Below are positions 49,026-59,580 of a stretch of DNA of 64,000 bases, piece by piece. The stretch is from Paragyromitra xinjiangensis (taxonomy: Eukaryota > Ascomycota > Pezizomycetes > Pezizales > Discinaceae), in NCBI GenBank assembly GCA_038503065.1, contig JBCAMK010000015.1:1302001-1366000 (forward strand), written 5' to 3'. A model generated the notes under the pieces. The model did no database searches and was not told the origin of the DNA. It saw nothing but the letters and a program-made list of their open reading frames with translations. The translations under genes were made by a program, and so were the position numbers. How positions within the stretch are numbered: the stretch's first letter is position 1; every line of letters begins with the position of its first letter.

Positions 49026-49044
49026 GGCCACATGTACTACAGGG
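49026..49044 (-). repeat. Right terminal inverted repeat of the 12-kb element
   Basis: GGCCACATGTACTACAGGG on the plus strand, the imperfect reverse complement of the left terminus. Confidence 0.75.
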
Positions 49045-50778
49045 ATATGCTAGAGAAATTTCGAAATTTCTCTAAAGTATACACGGCAGAAGTAAGCAGT
49101 GGTAATACCGTATAATCTCAGTTTATTCGGACGGTTGCCGAGAGTCGTGGCTGGCGCCATAAACAAAAACTAATACTTTCTAAGGGGTGATCGAAGCAAA
49201 GCACAGCTCCAACATGAAAACTAGGTCATTTAGGGGGGATCAAAGCCAACACCAGAGTACCCAAGCCAAAGTTAAGTATATTCCACCCAGAAATAGCATA
49301 GTATCCGCAAGCCACCTGCTTGGCAACCATCCGAGATTATACGGTAGGGCGGTTACTGACGTTGAATAGTGTTTCACGAATTTTGTGATTCTAGTATACG
49401 TAGTCGCCAACGATCGATCGCCGCTCCATGTCTCACTAAAGCCTGCGCAGAAATACAGTAGTTTCTCGCAAATAACAAATACAACCGAACTGAGACTGCA
49501 GGGCGAGAGTTGCTGTTAGATTAGCTATTTAGCCGAGTAGACACTGAGACTCAATTACGTATACACCCAGCTAAGAACCAAAGAAATCTTCAGGTTTAAC
49601 GTAGATAGCAAAGATCTCGTTGCCCGCCGAGCGATATTACCATTCTATTATGCAGCCTCAGCCCGGTCGTATTCGTTATTTGCAAGGAAATAGGTACGGT
49701 ACCCAACTCTTCGGGTTTCTGCGTATACGGTATGGTGGACAGCCCAGTCACGCCAGTGGAGTAACCTATACATGTAGCTAAGGACCTCTGCCAAAACTTA
49801 TGTGTTGGCCCAGCGGGCGAGGCGCCCATAAATGGTTGGTGTTACCATACCGTATTATCTCGGGAATAGGAAACTGGCCTAGGCTAGACTGAAATACTTT
49901 AATCAAAATCACTCTATCAGGGAAGTAAATTATTGACTGTGCAGTAATTTCTGATGCTTAGCAGTCACTTTTGTCATTTTCCCGAGCCTTTTGGAGGGCC
50001 GATTTAGAAGTGCCTAGTCCAGGCCAGTCTCCTATTCCCGAGATAATACGGTATATGGCCAAGTCTACATACTCTACCAACGAAAACTATATAGAGTACC
50101 GATTTGTAGTAGTATACAGGTCTGGCTGTATACTCTATAAAAGCGTAGGCCGGGAGATCTACAGTTTTTAGGCCGTAATCAGAGCTTCCTTGATATGCTT
50201 CGCGATCGTATACATACTAATTCACAGAAGTGATCGATGACCAAAGAGAAGCATAGCTAAAACAATCAGTAGATTTATCAATCTACCCTCACTTTCCTAC
50301 CAAATGAATCTCCGGGATAGCAAATTCGCCAAGAATGCGGGTTGAGAAAACACAGCGGGCTTCGACCTAGCTAGTTGGCCAATAACCTTTAACTGCGATC
50401 CGGATCCACCCTCCAATGTACAGCTGTTTCATCACCTTGTGCCTTGGTTAATGCGGCAGAATAACTCGTATTTTAGTGGTGCCCGCAAATAGACTTTCCC
50501 CTGCGCATGTAGTCGTGCTCCTAGACTTGTCACGGCTCCCGATATCTGGTGGGTATGGTACTCGCGTAACTATATATATAGTAAGTTCTACCCCGAATTT
50601 GATTCTATCACTAACGACCTTCGAATTTGGTGCTACAAGCAAAAACACAGTAGCCAGATAACTAAGCCTTTAAGGTAATGTCAACCTCCTCTCGTAGAGG
50701 ATACATAAATTCTAACTTGCTATTCAGGGATATCTAAACTTTCTTAGTTCTATAGTGCGAAAGTCCCCCAAACTAGAG
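49045..50778. other. Gene-free block
   Basis: 1.7 kb between the transposon and paralogue B. CGGTATTATCTCGGGAATAGGA (49850s) is repeated in inverse form (TATTCCCGAGATAATACGGTA, 50030s), a small inverted pair about 180 bp apart. No gene seen. Confidence 0.4.
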
Positions 50779-50792
50779 CCACGTGCACCCTC
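50779..50792 (+). promoter_or_regulatory. Upstream motif CCACGTGCACCCTC, second copy
   Basis: Identical to the motif at 30128-30141. It lies about 120 bp before the codon that aligns with the start codon of paralogue A. Confidence 0.45.
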
Positions 50793-50969
50793 ATTGGTCC
50801 TTAGGGGATGGACTTCACAAAGTATTGAATCATCCCAAATCGTAGCGCTGATCATAGGTATCGGCTAACATATAGGAGGCATTATATTATTAGCCTACTA
50901 GCTCGAATCTTTAATCGTGTTATACGCGTACTTCGTCGCTATGGGATTCACCTATTTATTTTAGTTGGG

Positions 50970-53046
50970 ATGATCACCTGTGCCGTAGTATCGTGGGTCT
51001 ATACAATACCGCGCAATACTACAAGCGGTTTAAATATTTTAATCCCACAATCCTGCAGTCAGGACATTGATCAGCAGTTAAACGATACTCCCGAGGTCAG
51101 TAAAGTGGCTTCATCGGCGGCTAGTACTATCATGACATTACTCCCCGCTTTACTCACATTCGCACCCTTCCCGACTGCAAGCATAAGTGCTCTACTTGCT
51201 GTTTCCACTGGAGCAGCGCTCCTAACCTCCGGCATGGGGTTGGGGCTACCAGTCACCAGTATATACACTCTATCTAAGGATAAAATAATAAGCGTAAAGG
51301 AACTATGTACTGAAGATATAATACGTCGTTATGGTTAGTAACAGTATTTCATCACAATGTTTGGGGAGGTGGCTAGAAGACTTAGTCTTTCAAAAATAAT
51401 CTTGAACCAAAATTGAGCTAAAAGCTTTACAGGATACCTGTCAGATACTTCCTCCGAAAACCCACAAAGGCAGCCAGAACCCCCCGTGACCACGGAAAAT
51501 ATTATAATCGCGACAGCGTCTGCTGGAGAGCACTCACAAACCCCCAACCCATCGTCGGCACACGAGCAAACAAACTACCATGCAGAAAAGATTTCCGCGC
51601 TTCGACGATTGTATTCCACAAATAGGATATCACAAGAACACTCATCGAGTACGGATACCGTTTCCGGTGGAGCAACCCCCGAGCTTATGCCTCCCGCGCA
51701 TCTGTTGTGTCCCTTAGGCGAAACCTCCACCAGCCTACGAGAGCTTATGCTTAGTGCTTTAGATGAAAAAAGCCGATCGAAGAGACTATATGTAACTATG
51801 ATTATGCTCGCGTTTCTGCTCTTACAGAGCAGCTTCTTCTTTGTACTCTTAACGTACGTACCGTGGATCGACAGCCCCCAGATAATCTGGACATGCCCCG
51901 ACGATCTGAATTCTGCCTACTATGTTATTTCCTGCTGGATGGGAGCTACGGCGCTACTTACCGGGATTATCCGTACATTTGCCGAGTCTTCGTTTGTGAA
52001 CGCGAATGAGATATTTTACCTGAGTCCGTTACTTTCCTTCGACTCTAGATCTACTCACTTGACAAGGTGCGAAGATTGTTCTGTGGTCATGCAACCTCCT
52101 CAAGGTCGAACTATTGGGCTGGTTTCTTTGCTTGTTTGGTATCTTCGATGCATTTATTCAATTCTTCAGATCCAAGTGTGGTACAAGTATGCCTGTTCAT
52201 AATTTCCTCACTAGCTAGATTTTGGTCATGAGCCTAAAGCTAAACTGCGGATTCTTTATGGCTAGCCTTCTTAAATATCGTTCGACTACCCTCTCAATTC
52301 TTAAACTTTTCCTGAAAAGTCAAAAGTCACGACATGCCATGATGGTAATACTTCGACGCTCAGAGAAATTGTACCTAGCCAGCCGTTGGCAGCCACTACT
52401 CAGCATCCTTCGTGGCTATCTTCAAGCTCTAGTTCTCATATTTCTCACTTTCCTCTTTGGGAGCAGTTACCAGGGTGATCTTTTCTTCACGACCCTGTTT
52501 GTCATCGCTTTCGCCACCCTTATAGTTATTTCAAGAACATACAGCATCTACTTCTGTATGCAGATGGAAAAAGCTCTCAACATCACTGTCATAGAGTACG
52601 AAACCTCTGCTGAACTGGCGGCAATCAAGGTGATACTCGCTGGAATGCCTGACGTATTGGTAGAGAATATTACCAAGCGTTATAAGTACTCAGCGGGATA
52701 CAGGCTCGATGAAGACACAAATTGCAGTCAAGATCATGATCTCCCTGCTGTTAAAATTAGTCCGATTATTATCGGGCGTCTTTTTTGTCTCGTCTTGGTA
52801 TCCTTCATCATATTATTAGCGGTCATGTATAGTTTATGGGGCTATATTCTGTGGGGGAGGTGGGGAACGCCAATGTTACCAGACGATAGTAGCTTGGAGG
52901 GATCGATTCTCATCTTGGTTTATTTCGTGATTATTGGGTGTTTTCTCTGCCAGAGGATCCTCTCGGATTTTGATTCAATCAACCCCTACGATATTCCCAC
53001 CCCAAATAGCAGTCCTGCAACTCCATCGAATGTATGCGAACCTTAA
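50970..53046 (+). CDS. Multi-pass membrane protein, unknown family (paralogue B), start codon uncertain
   Basis: Exons 50970-51333, 51433-52186 and 52266-53046; 632 residues from the ATG at 50970. Both introns (99 and 79 nt; GTTAGT...ACAG, GTATGC...CTAG) sit where paralogue A has them. It matches paralogue A in order throughout: TIMTLLPALLTFAPFPTASIS, KSRHAMMVILRRSE, ILRGYLQALVLIFLTFLFGS, VISRTYSIYFC, and CFLCQRILSDFDSI. The frame is open well upstream of 50970 and aligns with the N-terminus of paralogue A (YGIHLFILVG), but the codon at A's start position is not ATG. The first in-frame ATG lies inside the first membrane segment. It is either a truncated or dying copy, or it has an upstream exon I cannot see. 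Confidence 0.7.
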
Positions 53047-55028
53047 GAAGCCTAAATCGACACGAAAATGGGCCTGCGCATAGAAAGGAACCTCGGCGCT
53101 CTCATCCCTCCTCTCTACTTTTCTAAATACATGTAGTCGGGTTTATATGCGGGCGGAACGTCCTGCGTTCAGTCATTTCTACTACATGTATATTCACTCT
53201 TTTTTTTCTGCTGAATATCCCTGCGGTCACTTTGGCTTTTGTTTTTGTTTTTGTTTGCGCAATCCTCTTTGCTTATATAACTAGCCACTTCTGTGCTGTC
53301 GTTCTTTAATGAATCACCCAATGTCACAAAGCTAACTATAACATATTTCTAATAAATATATCATTTCCCGCGAGCTACTTGGTCGTATTCTTTTCGGGGA
53401 GAAATTCGATCTTGCTCTTCGCCTCAAGCTCGCATACATGTAAGCCACAACGTGCCTCCGAAAAGGTGACGCAATGATTTCCAGTTATCTAGCCCAGAAA
53501 ATGCAATGGCTTTTACGGTATTTGGCCTGTGTCTTAAATCCGGACATATAGAATTGCTTGCAGGGAGCGGCCTCGCCGGACGAGGAGGGATGGGGGAGCT
53601 TTTCTTTAGTAAATACTATGTCCATATTTAAGGTAGTGCCAACACAAGAAGTTGTTCCCGTATCAAGTAAGATGTAACACCATTTCAGTCGTCTGTCGGT
53701 GTCGACCTATTAATGAAAACTAGGTTAATACCGACTACCGAGTGATATCCCGCGCCTAGATAATATATTGAAAAGAATCAAAAAGAAGGTTCCAATCAGG
53801 CTTCCCTAAGAACTTTCTTAATCTAGTGCGTGAATAATTAACTCTCCTGGGAGGGATCAAACCTACGACCCCCTGGCCCCTCTGGGCAACACAGTAGCCA
53901 TTAGGCTATCATAGCTGATGATATTATAGCGCCAGAAAAGGTCTTATCTCCCTTTTTAGGCCTACCTTTAATTTTCCGTACCCTTATACGGTGCACTGAT
54001 AAGATTGATAAATTATACTATCATAAACCAGGGTAGCCCCCTGTCTCTGCACTTTCCTTCACTTATATGTAGATAGAAAGATTCACTCAAGGACTTGTGA
54101 GTATAGAGGACGACTTGTGGGTGCGATAGAAACGCTTAGCAACGACTTCGGCCTAGGGCAGCCTCGTACCCAGTCCCATACTACCGAAGGCTGCTACGCA
54201 TCATAGGAACAGCCAGCAGGTAGTAGGGCATGGGTGAGAGCCTGAGGGTTTGTCAGTCTCTTCCAATAGGTTTCCCTCACGCACTTAACCTCTCATTAGA
54301 AATTCCCAGGTCTGTCCTCCTTCGTCTTTTTGCGGCAAGTTTATCCTCCGCTTCCTGCATAATCTTAGTGTTTTGAGAGACCGAATCAAACAGCATAGCG
54401 ATCTCTGACATATTCCGCAGGTAATCATCAACCTCCTCCTCCTCCTCCTCCTCCTCCTCCTCCTCCTACAAACTAGGTTAGGCAGTTAGTGCTCAAGTTC
54501 AGGTACGATACAGAATCTCATGCACTAATTTCACTTACCTAATACCAAGCTACCGTTTATCGATTGTTTTTTGGCAGGAAGACCGGGTTCGGCCCATTTT
54601 CACTTCAATTCTACAAGTGGTCTGCCACCTCTTTCCTTCCTCCCTTTTTCAGGTCATCTGCCAGCACCTGTTTTGGCGAGCGCTCTGTCTTCCCAGGCCT
54701 CCTAGGCTGCGCACGCTTTTGTTTCTCTCCAGCCCACCGACTACGCTCCCGGGATCAGCCGTACAACGTGTGCTCTGGGCCTTGGTATCCTTTCTATCCT
54801 ATCCCCTACTGCAAGCTCTCACGCAGTCATATCGTGGTAGCTGGAGAGAGGGAAGACGTTGGAATTGCTTCTATAGGCAAGGCGTTAATTAAAGGGTCAA
54901 AGCACAGCACGAATTTCCTGCCACCTTTCCTATAGAGGTAATTACAACGTCCTAGCGCGAAGTTCCCTCACTCGAGTTACTACGGTAGCTCTTCCATTCA
55001 AATATGCCCCGCACGAATACTATCTCTA
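53047..55028. other. Gene-free block with (CTC)n microsatellite
   Basis: 2 kb, no supported gene. A 36-bp (CTC)12-type run lies at about 54432-54467. An open frame at 54564-54935 has no recognisable domain. Confidence 0.4.
53853..53908 (-). pseudogene. tRNA-like sequence with pol III A and B boxes
   Basis: On the minus strand TAGCCTAATGG (53908-53898) fits the A box, and GGTTTGATCCC (53863-53853) fits the B box with one C-to-T change; spacing is normal for a tRNA gene. I find no matching acceptor stem, so this is a tRNA relic or a tRNA-derived SINE head rather than a working tRNA gene. Confidence 0.45.
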
Positions 55029-55650
55029 CTACGGCAGTAAATGCATCAATTTACACATTGCCCATACAAATCTAAGAAAAGGGATAAAATGATTTTACAG
55101 ACGACTTTACTGGTATCTTTTTAAAGGCTACTAGAAAAGGCATAAAGAAAGTCATCAGTAAATGCATCAGTAAATGCATATGGGTATCTTGAGAAGTCGT
55201 TGGGAAAGCCGTTGGGAAAGGCATCAGTAAAGGCATCAGTAAATGTGTATTTAGCTGCTTTTCCGGAATAAGTAGGCTATTCGAGGTTCAGCTATATGAC
55301 AGATAGTACAAGTGGTAAAGAACTCAGTAGATATACTAGATGCGCCAGGTTTAACTCATGGACCTGGTTACTTTTTGCTTTTAACTCCTTTAAATTAAGG
55401 TTTGGAAAGTCGTAGGGAAATGTGTATAATGTTACCAATGATACATTTCCTGATGCCTTTCCCGATGCCTTTCCCATACAAATTTTTGCTGTGCTTTTGA
55501 TGCATTCCCCTACGACTTTCCTGATGCCTTTCCCATGATACCTTTCCCACAAAAATAATACATAAGGATTTGATGCATTTACCGATAACTTACCCACAGA
55601 AAATAATGGGTGAGTAAATGATGCATTTACTGATGCATTTACTGCGCTAG
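55029..55650. mobile_element. Fold-back element built of short TGATGCATTTAC/TGATGCCTTTCCC units
   Basis: The left end GCAGTAAATGCATCA (55034-55048) and right end TGATGCATTTACTGC (55631-55645) are inverted copies. The left arm carries several GGCATCAGTAAA and ATGCATCAGTAAATG units; the right arm carries their reverse complements (TGATGCCTTTCCC, GATGCATTTACTG). The transcript could fold back on itself for hundreds of bases. There is no coding capacity. The target duplication is not clear. Confidence 0.6.
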
Positions 55651-58495
55651 TAGAGTATATCAGTCACATTTAGCACAAAAGAAAAGCATTATTCGATAAT
55701 CTTCGTATTAGCCGCGCTCTCCGTATTCGAATTAGAATTCATCACCCAAGCTAGCACCATCTTAGCGGTTGAACATAGTGTGGGGATGATACCCGGCAAC
55801 GACTCTGCCACCAATGACCCCTAAAGAGATCTCCTTTGAAGGTTGTCAACACCCTGCCTACCAAACAAGTAGACACCGTCGTAACCATAATGAAAACCCA
55901 AAACCAAGTACTTATAACGGATAGAGCCCTCGTAGAAGACTCATTCACCCGAAATCCGGTGAGTATATTACGAATCTTTGAACTTGGGCTCCAGCCATCC
56001 AAGTTTATACCTTGCGAATCCAAGATAATCGATGGTACCAATCCGGCCGCCCTTTCTTGGACGTAACCTAACACAGGAGAAAATGGCACGCGCTTCATGT
56101 GCGTGCACCCCCGTTTTTGAAAAAGGGATCATGCGTCCACTTCTGTGGATATAGGTCACAGATGTAAGATACCGTTCCTTTCCACATATACCGTGAAAAT
56201 GAACGAATAGGACACTAATCCTTCGGCCCCCGCTCAGTTTACCTAACAGCTAACCACTTTTGTTGAGGCCAGAAGTGGGCAGGGTTACGGATAGCGGAAT
56301 CACAGCCCTCCGATGGTATAATGCTGTTACTCGTATACGTATACTTGTGTGCCTTTTTTGACCAGAGCAGACTGTCAAGTAGCCGGAAAGAATTTTCCAG
56401 CGAATATCGTAGCCAGTTTAGTCAATATTCGAGATAGAGCTCTGATGAATTCACTGGTCTCGTTGTGCCAAAATGGAACGATAGATATACGAACTCACTT
56501 CTGGCCAAGCTCTTGCAGCTTCCCAATTCTATATTCTTTGATGCGGGACTTACCGAAGCTGGTAGCAGAGTTTCTGATATACATAACCCATAGAAATTCA
56601 CCACAGGAAACTGGACTTTTAACTACACATTCCTCCCATCTATGCCATCTGAGTAATTTTAAGAGTTTGGTTGCGATAAAAAAGGCATCGAGGTTTTTTT
56701 GCTATTTTTCAATTTTTTCCCCCTAGAATTAGTAGACTTTCAATTTAGAGTTTCATTCGGTTGCTAACTCAAAAGCACACATACTTCTGCCCATACACAA
56801 TAAGTAGATCGCCGAGCGATTCAGGTCCATTATCGAGAGACGGATGCGCCATCGCATTCCTAGTCCCTTTAACAGTAGCACAGTATGGTAGGCCTGGGAC
56901 ACGTTACCAACTGTACGCATCGATTTGAGTAGTATGCAATGTAATGGGGCTCTTTGTTCTTCCCGATCTCGACCCAATCAATAATTATTTGGCTCCAATC
57001 TATGTTAAATTTCATCCGCGATTGGCTAACTCCATTTCTAACACGTGATGTCTCCTTCTGCAACTTCCCACGAAAAATTAGTCATTCAGAGATAGTCTCC
57101 CCTATGCCTTTTATGGTGTTGGAGTCGTCTCTTCCGATGACGATCAGCAGCAGATTGTGGAAGCGGTCGATCACTTCTGATATCTCAAAGTAAACACGTG
57201 TTTCCGCGTTATGTTCCTACAATAGCTATTGATCAGCAGGTGATACTAGAATCTTGACTTATATCTTGAAGAGCTTACCTCGATACTCACATAGTTTCTC
57301 ACCAGTGAGCCCAGAGCTTCGTATTCTCGTACAGCCACTAGATGTGGATACACTTAACACATATTGATATCTTGGATAGACGGATATGGAATCCTGAAGC
57401 CGCAGAACTGCATTTTAACATCGCTTCACCTACTCTTACTCCCTAGGCTGGAGTAAGCCCCATAACCCCAAGGTCTGCCCACGTATCCTCCAGCTGAGGA
57501 ACTGCTCCTGCATTAACAGGGTAAGGATAATTGCTACTTTAGCGGGGCGAAAAGAACTATTAATGGCGGAGGAATCACTTCTTGTTGGTGCACAAGTGAA
57601 GTTTGACAGTAGTTTTGGTCAGGTAAGAGCTGCCTCCTCCGAAACCCCAAACAAAAGCAATCTGGAAACAGGCTCTCTATGGCTGTTTTAGGGTGGGATC
57701 GATCCCGACATACCGTTACTCAAGCATCGTATCTCCTAGTTAGTACTGAAGTGGGTGACCATGCGGGAATCCCAGGTGCACGTGCTGAACTCATTTCTTC
57801 TTGTCTTGTGTTTTTTATAAAGTCGAGGTTGGGGTAGCTAGACTCGCCCCCTTAGGGATTGTTGGGTGGGACCTAACAGAAATTAACTTTACTAAGATAG
57901 CGAGAATTGATTTCGTTCACTGAACCTGGCTAATGTACGTGCATATGCATGCAGCGGCGGGGATTTTAGAATTAGATGGATGGAATTATATAGAAATGGT
58001 TAACCTCACGGGAAATAAACCGGCCTACCTAAAGTCCGCCATAGCCGTTATCACTCGAGGTAATTGTAGTCTGATCTTTTGTCAGTCTGAATGGATGATG
58101 ATATTTTCCTGCCGTATATATCATTACCCCTCCACCTTCCCCTTGGGCTATGCGAGTGATATACAATCACCTTTCTAAAATTCTACAATTTGAATTTTTG
58201 CAAGTGCTGAGTTGGAGTACAACTTCGTCAAAGGGGCACAATTTCTACGCAATCCTTAACGATATTTCTACAATAGAAGACGATGAAATCTCTAGGGCGA
58301 TGATGCACACAAGGGTCAAGTCGATAATCCCAAGGACCAAGGTATACGCCCAGAAACTCATTCACTCGACCTCAGCATTCAAAAAATCGTACCCCAGGAA
58401 AAAAAGATGCTTGTTAACTTTTATTTTATTTAACACCCGAAGAAGTAAAAAAAAGATCCACCTCCCCAACAAACCAACCAGGCGATATAAGCCAC
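55651..58495. other. Gene-free block
   Basis: 2.8 kb with only short open frames, apart from the 5S-like relic at 57.7 kb. It is the end of the repeat-rich block before RPL21. Confidence 0.45.
57690..57790 (+). pseudogene. 5S rRNA-like relic
   Basis: The 3' two thirds resemble fungal 5S rRNA: GATCCCG, then CTAGTTAGTACT, GTGGGTGACCA, and GGGAATCCCAGGTGC. The first third is missing or too changed to recognise and the internal stems contain mismatches, so it is a pseudogene or a 5S-derived repeat, not a working gene. Dispersed 5S genes and relics are usual in filamentous ascomycetes. Confidence 0.7.
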
Positions 58496-59242
58496 TTAAA
58501 TAGTTGTCTCGTACGGGATTGGGACGATAGTCTCCGGGAGATTCTCCTTTGCAGAAACGATACGATCACCACGGGGCTGAACCGGCTGCCTCTTCAAATG
58601 AATGTGAGTTCCCTCTTCTCTAGCCTTCTTCTTCTTCTCGGCGTTGGCCTTGACACGGTTGACGAACTCTGTTCGGCACTTGGAGTGGTTGACGTGCTCG
58701 ATGCGGACGTTGACGCGCTTCTCGAGGAAACGGTTGCCGACCTTCTTGTAGATAATCACACCAAGAGCGGACTTGGTGACGTTGTAAACGACACCAGTCT
58801 TACCGTGGTAGACCTTGTGGGGCATACTAATAGGGAGATGATCAGGTCAGCGGTACTGTTCCTCAAATGAGAGAACATCCTGAGCGCAAGATCATCCCCG
58901 GATGTTCGAATAAAGAACTCCGGCGGTTTCAAGTGTCGCTAGGATCATGGAATGTTTTTTTTTTCAAACTGACCCCTTCTGGACGGCACCATTGGCCTTA
59001 ATGTCGACAATATCTCCGACTCTATAAATCACAATCAGAACCGAAATTTCTGCCAGGGTTTTGGGATCTCGAGGGTTTAAGTCACCTATAAATCTTAAGG
59101 TAGGTAGACAGAGGGATCATACCCTTCTTGCGAAAGTCGCGAGAGAAGGCATATCTAGTACCAGCGCGAAGACCTCCGGAGTGACCCCTGCATCACTGTT
59201 AAAATCGCAACAGCGTGTGTTTAGACAACATGGGACTTACAT
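58496..59242 (-). CDS. RPL21: 60S ribosomal protein L21 (eL21)
   Basis: Four exons: 59242-59241, 59187-59086, 59021-58974 and 58826-58496; introns of 53, 64 and 147 nt; 160 residues, the exact family length. It reads [19 protein letters not shown], then [18 protein letters not shown], then [20 protein letters not shown] and ends PYETTI. Unusually, the start codon is split: AT in exon 1 and G as the first base of exon 2 (donor GTAAGT directly after AT). Intron 3 is long for this genome and contains the hairpin GAACATCC/GGATGTTC. It is divergent from RPS9 across 338 bp. Confidence 0.96.
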
Positions 59243-59580
59243 TTTATCAAATTATCGGTGTTGGTGAGGGGTGGCTAGTTGTTGGGCGTTTGTCGTGAAA
59301 GTTGTCGATTATTGATTGTCGTCGTCAGTATAACCAAGCTGATGGTGTTGAAGGATCGTAATGTGGGCGTGTGCGGGAAATTCCAGGGTTCGCAAACCCT
59401 AAGACTGTGATTCACGATCTTGGCGGCTTCGAACCCCACAACACACACAAATCCTCCGCGCTGCTCACTGTTGGAGAATTTCCGATTTACAACAACAACC
59501 GAACGACAACGACGACAATCCAACTTCCCTGAAGGAACGAACGAAATTCGCACTCCTTCCCATACGGCCAACAACACACC
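59243..59580. promoter_or_regulatory. Bidirectional ribosomal-protein promoter with telobox-type motif
   Basis: 338 bp between RPL21 and RPS9. AAACCCTAA lies at 59394-59402, the half-telomere-repeat motif bound by Tbf1-type proteins and found in ribosomal-protein promoters of several fungi. The motif is seen; its use here is inference. Confidence 0.55.

Larger units (their letters stand above)
37024..49044 (+). mobile_element. 12-kb Tnp2/CACTA-like DNA transposon carrying a TET/JBP dioxygenase
   Basis: Bounded by imperfect inverted termini: CCCTGTGGTACATGCGGCC at the left, and CCCTGTAGTACATGTGGCC as the reverse complement of the right. ATAT lies on both outer sides, but the flanks are AT-rich, so the target duplication length is uncertain. 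Inside, all on the plus strand: a subterminal region with GTGGTTTA/TAAACCAC motifs, five 157-bp tandem repeats, a TET/JBP-like dioxygenase gene, a Tnp2 transposase gene, an AT-hook protein gene, and two arrays of short repeats. A transposase, an accessory DNA-binding protein and subterminal arrays follow the plan of plant En/Spm. The oxygenase is the unusual cargo. Element limits are an inference from one copy. Confidence 0.82.

Noticed and set aside
52187..52265. Frameshift or pseudogene break in membrane-protein paralogue B
   Set aside because: A standard intron (GTATGC...CTAG) at the same place as in paralogue A restores the frame.
53853..53908. Functional tRNA gene
   Set aside because: A and B boxes are present, but no acceptor stem pairs and the B box is altered; listed as a relic instead.
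54564..54935. 123-codon open frame
   Set aside because: No domain or homologue recognised, overlapping alternative frames, in a repeat-rich block.
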